A stretch of DNA of 64,000 bases, from NCBI RefSeq assembly GCF_014646135.1, contig NZ_BMMW01000002.1, forward strand, positions 930,001 through 994,000, in the 5' to 3' direction. The notes beneath the pieces were generated by a model that was given only the letters and a program-made list of their open reading frames with translations, had not been told where the DNA came from and did not search any database. Both the position numbers and the translations under genes were made by a program. This document shows positions 37,024-48,636 of the stretch, piece by piece (positions within the stretch are counted from its first letter, which is position 1; every line of letters begins with the position of its first letter). Source of the DNA: Nocardia camponoti. Lineage in GTDB: Bacteria > Actinomycetota > Actinomycetes > Mycobacteriales > Mycobacteriaceae.

Positions 37024-37169
37024 GCGCATGATGGTAACGGTTGGGACGCTTGGACGTTGGGTCGTAATTGGGTCGCATCGGTATCGAGGTCTGGCGCGCT
37101 GGGTTCGCCGCGCGGGGGTGTAATTCCGGGCGCGGCTGTGGGTCGCGGTGGGGAGGTTGGTCTGGCGGG

Positions 37170-38138
37170 TCAGCCCTGTTCGCGCATCGGCTCCGGTTGG
37201 CCGACTGGTTTCGCGCCCGGGGTTGGGAGTGCCACGATGGGGCGACCCCGGCGTAGGGTTCGTTGCCAACGTAGGGGGTCGAAGATGGCCGGTTCGGTTT
37301 CGGCGATGAACTCGTTGACCGTCTTCACGAAGCGGTCGGGATCGAAGTGGTGCGGGAAATGTCCTGCGCCAGCGAAGATTTCGATACGACTGCCCGGGAA
37401 AGCGCGGTGGGCGCGGTTCGCGTGACCCGACGGGATCACGGTGTCGCGGGTGCCGCCGATCACCAGCGTTGGCAGGTGGGCGGCGAGGTAGCCGCGATCG
37501 AGCATCGTGATGGTTTGGCCGCGACGGTCGGCGGCGGCGCGGATGGTGCGAAGAAACGCGTTGCGCGCGCCTTCTTCGGCCAAGTGGCCGTAGAGGCTGA
37601 GGACGTATTCAGCGTCGGGTCCGAGCCCAAAACCGCCGAGCCCCTTCACAATTGGAATCGACGCCTTCACCGCCGTACGCACCGGCCACGACGTGATGGC
37701 CATGAGCGCCGGGCCCGCGCCAGCGAGGGTGGCGAGTCGGAACGCCGGGTGCACGCCAGCGCCCATGCCCGCCGGACACACGAGGACGATGCGTTCGACG
37801 CGCTCAGGGAACTGGTAGGCGAACTGCATCGCCACTCCCCCACCGAGCGAATGGCCGACGATGGTGATGCGGTCGATGCCGAGCACGCTGAGTAGGTCGC
37901 GCATGCCGTTGGCGTAAGCGGCGACGGCGTAGTCGGCACGTGGTTTCGCCGATTCGCCGTGGCCGAGGAGGTCGGGGGCGATGACGGTGAAGTGTTCGGC
38001 GAGGGCATCGAAGACCGGCAGCCAGGTGGCTGAACTGTCGGTGATGCCGTGGACCAGCAGCAGCGGAGGGCCAGTACCGGCCATCCTGAAGGCGCGCCGG
38101 TAGCCGTGTACCTCGATGAACCGCACATCCCCGCTCAT
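37170..38138 (-). CDS. Alpha/beta-hydrolase
   Basis: 322 residues. Oxyanion HGITDSSATW, nucleophile VGHSLGGGVAMQFAY, acid after TLVIGGTRDTVIP, and catalytic His in FAGAGHFPHH are all present. It is of the haloperoxidase/epoxide-hydrolase-like class with a C-terminal extension of about 35 residues. Cytoplasmic; the natural substrate is unknown. Start ATG 38138. Confidence 0.86.
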   Translation of the reverse strand: MSGDVRFIEVHGYRRAFRMAGTGPPLLLVHGITDSSATWLPVFDALAEHFTVIAPDLLGHGESAKPRADYAVAAYANGMRDLLSVLGIDRITIVGHSLGGGVAMQFAYQFPERVERIVLVCPAGMGAGVHPAFRLATLAGAGPALMAITSWPVRTAVKASIPIVKGLGGFGLGPDAEYVLSLYGHLAEEGARNAFLRTIRAAADRRGQTITMLDRGYLAAHLPTLVIGGTRDTVIPSGHANRAHRAFPGSRIEIFAGAGHFPHHFDPDRFVKTVNEFIAETEPAIFDPLRWQRTLRRGRPIVALPTPGAKPVGQPEPMREQG

Positions 38139-38175
38139 CTTTAAGAGAATGCGCGCCCGGTGTTGCCCTCGGTTC

Positions 38176-38874
38176 TCACCCAGGTAAGCGTCGTGTGACG
38201 CCAGCCATCATGAGGTATTGCGCGGCGGCGTAGGTGGTGAGAATGAACCCTTCGGCGACGCGTTTTTGCTGGTCGGTGCGCGCGAAGAGCCTGCGGGCGA
38301 CGATGGTCGCGTCGGAGATGGTGAACAGGAGCGCACCAACCCCGAGCCAGGTTTGCGGGTCACGCGTTGGGACGACGAGCCCCGCGATCACCCGTGGGGA
38401 TGGGTGCGCGAGTTTCGGGTCGGATGCGAGAGTTGCGGCGGTGCCCAAGGTCAGGCCGTAAAGGCTTAACGGGACCGCCAGGTTGGGGGCCTTCGCGCGC
38501 AATAAGCCCGCCGCGCCCAACCAGGCGAGTACGCGCGGGACGGCGACCTGCGCGCGTGGGCGGCCACCTCGACGCGCCCACAGCGTCGAATACCCGGTCT
38601 GCATCACCGCGAACGAGGACGCGCCCGCGACTAGGCGGCGGTCGTCATCGGGGTCGAGCAGCAGCACGTCGCCGACGGTCGCCGCCGCGAGTGAGCCGAG
38701 CGCGATCCGACGCTCGGCCGTTGGCAACTCGGCTTTCGCGACCTCAACCGCGAGCAGGGGCATGAGCAGTGGTTTCGCAACCTGCTGCCACCGATCGCGG
38801 CCAGTCACCGCACCCGCGACAGTCACCGCAGCGGCGGCGACATACGCGAGCCGAATCGCCCCGAACCCGCTCAC
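38176..38874 (-). CDS. Lysoplasmalogenase (YhhN/TMEM86 family)
   Basis: 232 residues, about eight hydrophobic helices. The family marks GDVLLL and SDATIVARR are present, with PLLMPLLAVEVA near the N-terminus. YhhN-family enzymes cleave the vinyl-ether bond of lysoplasmalogens in animals; bacterial substrates are less clear. Start GTG 38874. It is 37 nt downstream in direction of no partner gene; the hydrolase gene follows, perhaps co-transcribed. Confidence 0.75.
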   Translation of the reverse strand: MSGFGAIRLAYVAAAAVTVAGAVTGRDRWQQVAKPLLMPLLAVEVAKAELPTAERRIALGSLAAATVGDVLLLDPDDDRRLVAGASSFAVMQTGYSTLWARRGGRPRAQVAVPRVLAWLGAAGLLRAKAPNLAVPLSLYGLTLGTAATLASDPKLAHPSPRVIAGLVVPTRDPQTWLGVGALLFTISDATIVARRLFARTDQQKRVAEGFILTTYAAAQYLMMAGVTRRLPG

Positions 38875-38946
38875 GCCGCAACCCGATCAGCGGCTGCGAC
38901 GCGAAGTCTTACGACGCGCAACGGTCGGCGGCGCACTCGTCGCTGC

Positions 38947-40002
38947 TCAGAAGCTGGTTTCGGACGGGGCCGGGGGCAGGACTACGACCTGGCCCGCGTA
39001 GCTCAAACCCGCGCCGAAGCCGAGCAACAAAGCCAGCTGGCCGCCCTTTGCCTTGCCCGTCACCAACATTTCTTCCATCGCAAGCGGGATCGACGCGGCC
39101 GACGTGTTGCCGGTGTTCTCGATGTCGTTCGCCATCGGGATGTTGTCGGCGAGGCCGAGGTTCTTCTTCATCAGCTCGTTGATGCGCGCGTTGGCCTGGT
39201 GCGGGATGAACACCTCGATGTCTTCTTTCGCGACACCGGAAGCGTCCAACGCGGCCGAAAGGGCGCGCGGCAACGTGACGGCGGCCCAACGGAAAACCTT
39301 CGGGCCTTCCATGCGCAGCGACATCTGACCAACCGGCTCAACAGCCGGGTCGGTGCCCTGCAATTCCTGGGCGCGCGTCTGGAACGCCTGGAAATCGAGG
39401 TTCTGGGCGATCGCTTCGGCGTTTTCGCCGTCGCTACCCCACACCGTCGGCGAGATGCCGTTTTCCTCGGCGGGACCAACAACGACAGCGCCAGCGCCAT
39501 CGCCGAAGATCATCGCGGTGCCACGGTCGGACTTGTCGAGGCCGACGGTCATCGTCTCGGCACCGATGACCAGCACGTAGTCGGCCGAACCGGCGCGAAT
39601 GAGGTCGGCGGCAACACCAAGTCCGTAGCCGAAGCCACCGCAACCGGAGGTGAGGTCGAACGCGGCGACCCCGTTGAGCCCAAGGTCAGACGCCACGCTC
39701 GGCGCACCGTGCGGGGTGAGCTTGAGCCACGACGACGTGCACAGGATGACCGCGCCGATCAAGGTGGGATCGATCGGTGTGTTCTTGAGGGCGCGCTCAC
39801 CTGCGGCGGCAGCGATCGACCGGATCGTTTCGTCGCCACTGATCCAGCGACGGTTGTTGATGCCAGTGCGTTCGAAAATCCACTCGGGCGTGGAATCGAG
39901 CAGTTCACACACTTCGGCGTTGCTCACGACACGCTGGGGGCGGTAGGCACCGATCCCGAGCATCGCGACATTCTCACGACCCTTATTTACTGCAATGCTC
40001 AC
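38947..40002 (-). CDS. fabH: Beta-ketoacyl-ACP synthase III
   Basis: 351 residues of the thiolase fold. The triad is Cys121 in LTSGCGGFGYG, His in FIPHQANARI and Asn in NTGNTSAASIP. The C-terminal LLLGFGAGLSYAGQVVV is typical. FabH condenses acyl-CoA with malonyl-ACP to start FAS-II, linking FAS-I primers to mycolate elongation. Its length is slightly above mycobacterial FabH (335). GTG 40002 follows another GTG; either could start translation. It is the neighbour of pyrE on the same strand, with about 72 nt between. Confidence 0.92.
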   Translation of the reverse strand: MSIAVNKGRENVAMLGIGAYRPQRVVSNAEVCELLDSTPEWIFERTGINNRRWISGDETIRSIAAAAGERALKNTPIDPTLIGAVILCTSSWLKLTPHGAPSVASDLGLNGVAAFDLTSGCGGFGYGLGVAADLIRAGSADYVLVIGAETMTVGLDKSDRGTAMIFGDGAGAVVVGPAEENGISPTVWGSDGENAEAIAQNLDFQAFQTRAQELQGTDPAVEPVGQMSLRMEGPKVFRWAAVTLPRALSAALDASGVAKEDIEVFIPHQANARINELMKKNLGLADNIPMANDIENTGNTSAASIPLAMEEMLVTGKAKGGQLALLLGFGAGLSYAGQVVVLPPAPSETSF

Positions 40003-40074
40003 CACAGGTGACTCACACGTCCTCGTTGAAATTCCGGCTGACCACAATGTCTGCCGGTCTTGGCGGTGTTCAGG

Positions 40075-40638
40075 CTAGCTCAGGGCGAGATCATCCAGGC
40101 CCAGGATGGAACGATATTCCAGACCTTCTTCGGCGATCACCTGGTCAGCGCCGGTTTCGCGATCGACGACGGTAGCGACGCCAACAACGATCGCGCCCGC
40201 GTCCCGCAACGCGCGCACCGCGGTGAGCGGCGAGTTGCCGGTGGTTGTGGTGTCTTCGACGACGAGAACGCGCTTACCGACGATGTCTGGGCCCTCGATT
40301 TGGCGCTGCATTCCGTGCGCTTTGGCGGCCTTGCGGACGACGAACGCGTCGATCGGACGGCCCGGCGCGTGCATGACGGCCATCGCGACCGGGTCGGCAC
40401 CCATCGTGAGCCCGCCGACGGCGTCGAAGTCCCAGTCAGCGACTAGCTCGCGCAGCAGCGAACCGATGAGCGGGGCAGCCTGGTGGTGCAGCGTGGCGCG
40501 GCGCAGGTCGACGTAGTAGTCGGCTTCCTTGCCCGAAGACAGCGTCACTTTGCCGTGCACGACCGCGAGCTCGCGCACGAGCGCGGCCAGTCGGTCGCGA
40601 TCGGCGGTGGTGAGCGCCTGACGTGCCTGGTCGATCAT
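40075..40638 (-). CDS. pyrE: Orotate phosphoribosyltransferase
   Basis: 187 residues. The PRPP-binding motif is VLVVEDTTTTGNS; ADYYVDLRRATLH and GGLTMGADPVAMAV complete the active site. It joins orotate to PRPP in pyrimidine synthesis. ATG 40638 follows AAAGGGA. The upstream neighbour is the Rv0383c-like gene, as in M. tuberculosis (Rv0382c-Rv0383c-clpB). Confidence 0.94.
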   Translation of the reverse strand: MIDQARQALTTADRDRLAALVRELAVVHGKVTLSSGKEADYYVDLRRATLHHQAAPLIGSLLRELVADWDFDAVGGLTMGADPVAMAVMHAPGRPIDAFVVRKAAKAHGMQRQIEGPDIVGKRVLVVEDTTTTGNSPLTAVRALRDAGAIVVGVATVVDRETGADQVIAEEGLEYRSILGLDDLALS

Positions 40639-40697
40639 GTGGTCCCTTTCGCGTGCGTTGAAGACTCCGATTCACGCAAAAGGATACGGCGTAGCGG

Positions 40698-41819
40698 TTA
40701 CTTCGGAACCGGACCCTGGTACGGGCGGAAGCCGGGGTGGAATGGGCCGCCGGGTGCCTCTGTGGAATCGGAGGAATCCTCGGCTTCTTGGGCGGCTACC
40801 GGACGCGGGCGCGTTGGCTCGACGCGCGGACGCGGCTCTGGCACGACGGCGAGCGACGGCCGACGTGACGGTTCAGCCCGACGACGCGGCTCGGGGATCG
40901 GCTCGACGTAATCGGGATCGTCGAGATCGGGATCGAAATCGTCGGGCAGGCCGTCGGTGCCGCGCATCTTGAAGTCGCGCTCGCTGAACCCACCGCGACG
41001 GGTGTCGGCTTCTATGCGGGCGACGGCGAGGTCTTCGACATCCTCATCGTCGGGGCCGGTGAAGCGCGACGGGTCGTGCAGGTCGCCGCGCCGCGGGGTC
41101 GGGATGCGGCCAGCGGCGAAGTCGCTCTGCGGGCGGAACTCGATGTCATCGAACTCGGCGCTATCGGCGCTATCGCCGGATTCCGTTGCCGCCGAACGCG
41201 ATTCGTTCTCGGTGACCGGCGGAAGCACGTGCAGCAGGCCCGAAAGGCGAAGCACCGCATCGATCGCGGCTTCCCAATCCTTGGCATTGCTGCCACCGCC
41301 AAGCATGCCGAGCGTCCAGTTGCCTTCGCTCCACAGCATCTGCACGTTGTCGGAAAGACCCTCGATGAACCCGACCATCCGCTGGTCGACAGCGTGGCGC
41401 GCCACCTCGGTGTCGGTCGCGAAAACAACGCGATCACCAATGGCACCAAGCAGTTCGAGGTCGTGGTCCTTCGGCGGCGCCGCGGTCTTGAGGCGCATGT
41501 CGATGTCGATTTCCGACCCGATCTGGCGACGGACCGCAACCAGCGTCGCGGCGTCTTCCAGATCGAAGAGCACGAACTTCTCGCCCTTGCGAATGCCGGA
41601 AACCACGTCGACAGCCGACAGGTAACCGAGCTTGGCGAGCGCGCCACGACGCCACGTCGAAGCGAGCGCAGGCTCAACCGAAACGTAGGTGTAGCCCTGG
41701 GACTTCGCCCAAACCTGGCGCGCGTGTCCGGTGCGCTGGCGTTGGACCCGATCGAAATACAGCAGTACGACCGCACCAACAAGCGCGATCGCCGCCAAGC
41801 CGAACCACATAGCAGTCAT
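40698..41819 (-). CDS. Rv0383c-like exported/membrane protein
   Basis: 373 residues with an N-terminal hydrophobic anchor (MWFGLAAIALVGAVVLLYF). The first 210 residues form a globular domain with VVSGIRKGEKFVLFDLEDAATLVAVRRQIGS (in pieces) and MLWSEGNWTLGMLGGGS. The last 150 residues are acidic/Arg/Pro-rich and look disordered. No enzyme motif is seen. Position between pyrE and clpB matches Rv0383c. Function unknown. Confidence 0.72.
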   Translation of the reverse strand: MTAMWFGLAAIALVGAVVLLYFDRVQRQRTGHARQVWAKSQGYTYVSVEPALASTWRRGALAKLGYLSAVDVVSGIRKGEKFVLFDLEDAATLVAVRRQIGSEIDIDMRLKTAAPPKDHDLELLGAIGDRVVFATDTEVARHAVDQRMVGFIEGLSDNVQMLWSEGNWTLGMLGGGSNAKDWEAAIDAVLRLSGLLHVLPPVTENESRSAATESGDSADSAEFDDIEFRPQSDFAAGRIPTPRRGDLHDPSRFTGPDDEDVEDLAVARIEADTRRGGFSERDFKMRGTDGLPDDFDPDLDDPDYVEPIPEPRRRAEPSRRPSLAVVPEPRPRVEPTRPRPVAAQEAEDSSDSTEAPGGPFHPGFRPYQGPVPK

Positions 41820-41887
41820 CGTCGCCTAGCCTATCCAGCCGTCGCCCCGATTGCCCGGTAGAAACCGGACTTCGGTGCGTGGGTCGC

Positions 41888-42697
41888 TCATCGGGGGCCG
41901 CCCGGCAACGCCGTCGAGATGATGATCTTGGCGTGGACCGACCCGTCTGGGTTTTTGTCGCCCTGCACCATAACCATGTCGCCGACGGGCAGGTCGGCCG
42001 CCTTCGTTGTGGTTAGCGAGATCACTTGCGTACCACTATCAATGAGGACACGCACGGTCGACCCGCCGAGCGAGGCCAACGAGATTTCGGAACCGGTGTT
42101 GGACTCGATCGTGCCCATTGTGGTGCCGGAGTCGTCGGTGCCGCCGAGTCCGGGGATGCCACCGAGCCCGGGCAGGCCGCTTGTGCTGGGCGAACTCTTC
42201 GGCGTTGTGGGCACGATGCTCGGGAAAAGCCCAGCCTGAGTGGTTGTAGTCGTCGAACCCGACGCGGTGCCATCGCTTGACCCGCCGCTGAACATCAGAC
42301 CCGCAGCCACGCCAACGACACCGATGAGCGCGAGCACGCCGATGCCGAGCAGGATCCAGAGCCCAGTGTTGCGCTTGCGTTTGGGCGGCTGTTGCGGGGG
42401 CTGATCCTGCGGGCCGTAATGCGGCGGCTGCTGACCGTAGGCAGGCTGGCCGTAACCCGGCTGGACATAATCCTGCGGCGGTGGCTGCTGACCTGGGTAG
42501 CCGGTCTCGTACCCACCCCACTGCGCCTCATGCGGCGGCAATGCCTGGGTTGGGTTCGACGGCTGACCCCACTGGTCGAAATTGCTGTCACCGTAGGGCG
42601 CGGTGTGCTCGACGCCAGGCGAACCCAGCCGTTCAGTCGGCTGCTCCCCACCGGTAGGGCCGTGTTGCCCAACCCACGGATCGTTTGGGTTCGTCAT
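41888..42697 (-). CDS. Membrane protein with Pro/Gln-rich N-terminus and DUF5666-like tail
   Basis: 269 residues: a 110-residue Pro/Gln/Gly/Tyr-rich cytoplasmic region, one helix (TGLWILLGIGVLALIGVVGVAAGL, about 113-136), a Ser/Thr/Pro linker, and a small exported beta domain (about 205-265) with GTIESNTGSEISLAS.. and VGDMVMVQGDKNPDGSV, the pattern of DUF5666 OB-like domains. Its architecture resembles other membrane proteins in this window. Function unknown. ATG 42697 has AGGGTGGGG upstream. Confidence 0.7.
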   Translation of the reverse strand: MTNPNDPWVGQHGPTGGEQPTERLGSPGVEHTAPYGDSNFDQWGQPSNPTQALPPHEAQWGGYETGYPGQQPPPQDYVQPGYGQPAYGQQPPHYGPQDQPPQQPPKRKRNTGLWILLGIGVLALIGVVGVAAGLMFSGGSSDGTASGSTTTTTQAGLFPSIVPTTPKSSPSTSGLPGLGGIPGLGGTDDSGTTMGTIESNTGSEISLASLGGSTVRVLIDSGTQVISLTTTKAADLPVGDMVMVQGDKNPDGSVHAKIIISTALPGGPR

Positions 42698-42711
42698 GAG
42701 CCCCACCCTAC

Positions 42712-42757
42712 CGACAGCGCGGTGCGTTTTTCTGGGCTTGCACGCACCGCGCTGTCG
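42712..42757. terminator. Perfect 15-bp hairpin terminator after clpB
   Basis: CGACAGCGCGGTGCG (42712-42726) pairs perfectly with 42743-42757 around a 16-nt loop that contains a run of T. It begins 5 nt after the clpB stop on the minus strand, before the DUF5666-like gene. Confidence 0.88.
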
Positions 42758-42762
42758 CGAAA

Positions 42763-45333
<2,571 letters not shown>

Positions 45334-45418
45334 AAATCCTCCGTAATTCCAGTTGAGCGCTGATGCGCTCGATTCGCCCACGGCTGGGCCAGGTTTCGTT
45401 TAGTCCAACGCCAACAGA

Positions 45419-45439
45419 GTTGAGTCTGTTCCGCTCAAT
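45419..45439 (-). promoter_or_regulatory. HAIR-like HspR operator upstream of clpB
   Basis: GTTGAGT-N7-GCTCAAT at 45419-45439 matches the HAIR consensus CTTGAGT-N7-ACTCAAG at 11 of 14 arm positions. It lies 86 bp upstream of the clpB start. HspR represses clpB in mycobacteria and streptomycetes, and hspR is present in this window. Confidence 0.72.
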
Positions 45440-45581
45440 TCTGTCGAACCCTCAGCAGTTTTCGTGACGCTGCTCACGGTACGCTCGCGCGACACCCGCG
45501 AAGAGGTCCAATCGCGGCATGTCGGAGCAAGTGCGCCCTAAGATTGCTTGCCGACCCACCCAACCCATCAAGGAGCGACCC

Positions 45582-46568
45582 ATGCGGGCGATCGTGGTCC
45601 AAAGCTTCGGCGCGCGTCCCGAACTCGCCGACATGCCAGAGCCGGAGCCGGGGCCGGGTGAGGTTCAGGTCGCGCTCGACGCGGCCGGGGTGAATCCGTT
45701 CGACCTCAAGCTGGCCGACGGAATGCTCGCGAAGACGCTGCCGACGGATTTTCCGATGATCCTTGGCGTTGATGGGGCTGGCAAGGTCGCCAAGGTGGGC
45801 GACGGCGTGACGAAGTTCGCGGTTGGCGATCGCGTTGTCGGCAAGTTCCTGGGTCGTCCTGCGGGACATGGCAGTTGGGCGCAGTACTCAACCGCGCCCG
45901 CAGATTCGCTGGTGCCGATTCCCGAGGAAATCACGTTTACGGCAGCGGCGGCGTTGCCGATCGCGGGGCTCACCGCACAGGATCTTGTTGACGCGGCGGG
46001 GATCAAACCGAATCAGACCGTGCTTATCGTTGGCGCGACGGGCGGCGTCGGTTCGTTCCTCGTGCAGCTCGCCAACATCGCTGGCGCGAAGGTGATCGCG
46101 ACCGCGCGCGAAGACGCCGCCGACCAGATGGCGCGACTCGGTGCCGACGAGACGATCGACTACACGATCGTGCGCGGCGACGACCCGAACTTCAACGACC
46201 CCGACCCGTCACTTCGCGTTGACTCGCGTGTTGTCGACGCGGTGCGATTCACCCACCCCGACGGCATTGACGTGCTTTTCGACTTGGTAAGTGGCCCAAA
46301 GGCTTTCGCCGAACATGCGACCTTGGTGAAGCGCGGCGGTCACGCGTATTCGACGGTGTGGGCGGCCGACGACCTCGCGTTGCGCGAGCACGACATCACC
46401 GGCGGCAACTTCGAATCAAAGGGTGGCCCAACGGAATTGGCGCGACTGCTCGCGCGGGTCGCTTCGGGCGACGTTGTTGTGCCGATCGAGGCGACGGTTC
46501 CGCTGGAAGCTGGCCCCCTCGCGCTGGGTGGAGATGGCGCGCGAGGGAAGACCGTCTTCGCGATTTAG
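45582..46568 (+). CDS. Zinc-type alcohol dehydrogenase-like NADPH quinone oxidoreductase
   Basis: 328 residues of the MDR family: GVNPFDLKLADGML and FPMILGVDGAGKVAKVGDGV at the N-terminus, and Rossmann motif VLIVGATGGVGSFLVQLANIAGAKVIATA (in pieces, about 145-175). Structural zinc-binding Cys are absent, so it is of the quinone oxidoreductase class using NAD(P)H. Substrate unknown. AAGGAG precedes ATG 45582. The 3' end overlaps the reductase-only gene by 4 nt. Confidence 0.86.
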   Translation: MRAIVVQSFGARPELADMPEPEPGPGEVQVALDAAGVNPFDLKLADGMLAKTLPTDFPMILGVDGAGKVAKVGDGVTKFAVGDRVVGKFLGRPAGHGSWAQYSTAPADSLVPIPEEITFTAAAALPIAGLTAQDLVDAAGIKPNQTVLIVGATGGVGSFLVQLANIAGAKVIATAREDAADQMARLGADETIDYTIVRGDDPNFNDPDPSLRVDSRVVDAVRFTHPDGIDVLFDLVSGPKAFAEHATLVKRGGHAYSTVWAADDLALREHDITGGNFESKGGPTELARLLARVASGDVVVPIEATVPLEAGPLALGGDGARGKTVFAI

Positions 46569-47323
46569 GCGCCTTCGGCGGTGACGTTCTCCGGCGGTGT
46601 GCCGTTCTCCAACAGCACGGCCACCGTCGCGCGGACCATGCCGGGTGAACCGCAGACCATGAGCTGCTGATTCAGGTAAGGGCCATGTGCGGCAACGACT
46701 TCCGGTAGGCGGCCGTGCAACAGCTGTTCTGGTGGGAAGCCGATGTCGACGCGCGTTTGTTCGTGCCACGGGTCCGGGGTTGGCGGGTCGTACGGGGCCT
46801 CAACGACAGGAAGTACTGTCAGCCAAGGCAATTCGGCCGCAAGCAGGAACAGCATGTCGGCGGCGTAGAGGTCGCGCGGGTACTTCGCACCGATGAAAAG
46901 ATAAGTGCGGGGCGGGGTTTCGCGACGCGACAGTTGGAGGATCTGCGCGCGCAACGGCGCTAGGCCCGTGCCGCCCGCGATGAGAACCACCTCGGGTGCG
47001 GTGGGGTCGACCGCGAAAACGCCACGCGGCGAACTGATTCGCCACTGATCGCCCTCCTGGGTTTCGGCGACAATCGACCCCGAAACCCAGCCGCCCGGCA
47101 CCGTTCGCACGTGAAATTCCAACTTGCCGTCGAGCGAGGGCGGCAGCGCGGGCGATAACCTGCGGCGCACGCCAGGATGCTGCGGTACCTCAACCTCCAC
47201 CGAACCGCCGGGCGCGAACGGCACGAAGTCGCCGATGAGGCGAACGACGGCGAGGTCGTTGCGCAGGCGGTGGTGGCCGACGACGGTGGCTGTCCACGCG
47301 GGGTCGGGCAGGGCGTTGTTCAC
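46565..47323 (-). CDS. Ferredoxin-reductase-like FAD/NAD(P) domain protein (flavohemoglobin reductase without globin)
   Basis: 252 residues. An FNR-type FAD barrel (about 1-105, FHVRTVPGGWVSGSIV) is followed by the NAD domain with VVLIAGGTGLAPLRAQILQL and LMVCGSPGMVRA. Domain order and motifs match the C-terminal part of the two flavohemoproteins just upstream, but no globin is present. GTG 47323 with AGAGG 7 nt upstream starts right at the reductase domain. It appears to be a shortened paralogue that could reduce the neighbouring globins or another acceptor. Confidence 0.84.
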   Translation of the reverse strand: MNNALPDPAWTATVVGHHRLRNDLAVVRLIGDFVPFAPGGSVEVEVPQHPGVRRRLSPALPPSLDGKLEFHVRTVPGGWVSGSIVAETQEGDQWRISSPRGVFAVDPTAPEVVLIAGGTGLAPLRAQILQLSRRETPPRTYLFIGAKYPRDLYAADMLFLLAAELPWLTVLPVVEAPYDPPTPDPWHEQTRVDIGFPPEQLLHGRLPEVVAAHGPYLNQQLMVCGSPGMVRATVAVLLENGTPPENVTAEGA

Positions 47324-47340
47324 AGGCGAACCTCTTTGGC

Positions 47341-48501
47341 TCAGCCGACCGGGTCGGCACTGATGAGTGCGGTTGGGGTGCCAGCGCGGATGAGGGCCCT
47401 GCGCGTTTGGCTGATCATTTCCGGCGACCCGGCGATCTGAATCTGCCGGTCCGCCCACGAACCAAAACTCGTGACGACCGCGCCCAGGTTGCCGACGATC
47501 CGGCGGTGCATGCCGAGCGGCTGTTCGCCCGCATCCTGCGGATACCACCACGGGTTGGTCGGCTCGGCGCTGACGGTGACGATCGACAGCCACGGATTCG
47601 ACTGCGAAAGCTGCCACATGTTGTTCGCGTCGTACAGGTCGCCCGGGTAGCGGCCACCGATGAAGAAATGCACGCGCGGGTTGATGCCGCGCTGACTCAT
47701 CTCGATGAGCTGGGCGCGCAGCGGCGCGATGCCGGTGCCCGAACCGATGAACAGCACGTCGCGTTTGGATTCGCGGTCGACCTGAAGGCCACCGAGCGGG
47801 CCCGCGATCTTCCACCGGTCGCCAACCTGGGTGTCGTTGACAATCGCCGGGCTGACCCAACCTCCGCTGATACGGCGAATGTGGAACTCGATCTCGCCAT
47901 ACGGATTGGCTGGGATCGCCGGGGAAAAGTAGCGCCACATATTCGGTCGTTGCGGCACCTGCACGGGCACGTACTGGCCAGCTTTGAACGGGATCGGTGA
48001 ATCGGCTTGTAGGCGGATGATCGCTAGGTCGTCGAGCACGCGACGATGACCGACGACCGTCGCGCCCCAGTAGGGCTGCGATTTGTCTTCGTTCGCGCCA
48101 ATGGCCATCGACGCCGAAACCAGGATGGTGACGTCGCTCCAGCCTTCGTGCAGCTCCCGGGTCCACCGCAGGCCGTGAAAGGTGCGCAGTCCAGCGAGCA
48201 GCGCTCGGCCAGCGAGGTCGTAGTGGTCGGCTTCGACCCCGTACTTGCGGTGGTCGCGCGCGAGTTGCTCAAGGAAGCGTTGTGCCTTCTCAAACTCTTC
48301 CAAATGGTCGACGACATACGCGAGCGCACTGGTGAGCCGCTTGGGCTGCATGTCCATCGCGGGTGGAAAAACGGCACGTAACCCGGGGTTTTCCGCGAAT
48401 AGGTGACCATAAAACGCACTGATCAGCCGCTCGGGGCCGCCAGGTGAGTCGGCGATCCCCCGTAGGTCGGCGCGGACCAGCGCAAGCGAACGCGCATCCA
48501 C
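47341..48501 (-). CDS. Flavohemoprotein (globin plus FNR reductase), copy A
   Basis: 386 residues. Globin domain (about 1-135) with B10-type Tyr in AFYGHLF, a Gln in DMQPKRL and the proximal His in ARDHRKYGV. FNR-type reductase follows, with WRYFSPAIP for FAD binding, FHIRRISGGWVS, and VLFIGSGTGIAPLRAQ plus IQIAGSPEMI for NAD(P). M. tuberculosis Rv0385 is of this type II class, reported to oxidise D-lactate rather than mainly detoxify NO. GTG 48501 has AAGGGAG 9 nt upstream. The reductase-only gene follows after 17 nt. Confidence 0.9.
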   Translation of the reverse strand: MDARSLALVRADLRGIADSPGGPERLISAFYGHLFAENPGLRAVFPPAMDMQPKRLTSALAYVVDHLEEFEKAQRFLEQLARDHRKYGVEADHYDLAGRALLAGLRTFHGLRWTRELHEGWSDVTILVSASMAIGANEDKSQPYWGATVVGHRRVLDDLAIIRLQADSPIPFKAGQYVPVQVPQRPNMWRYFSPAIPANPYGEIEFHIRRISGGWVSPAIVNDTQVGDRWKIAGPLGGLQVDRESKRDVLFIGSGTGIAPLRAQLIEMSQRGINPRVHFFIGGRYPGDLYDANNMWQLSQSNPWLSIVTVSAEPTNPWWYPQDAGEQPLGMHRRIVGNLGAVVTSFGSWADRQIQIAGSPEMISQTRRALIRAGTPTALISADPVG

Positions 48502-48636
48502 GTCGTCAAGCTCCCTTTCGTCGGATTGCTAGAAGGTGGCCTAGTCATGCGAGCAGACCACGCCCCAGTATCCCCCGAAACCCGCCAGTACGTGCGCGGA
48601 TGCGCGTTAGCTCACGTGGCGAGAACTGGTTGCGGG

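Noticed and set aside
46565..48166. A single 533-codon minus frame spanning two reductase genes
   Set aside because: The part above 47323 is out of frame with copy A and has Arg-rich composition; the reductase motifs start only after the GTG at 47323 with its own ribosome-binding site.
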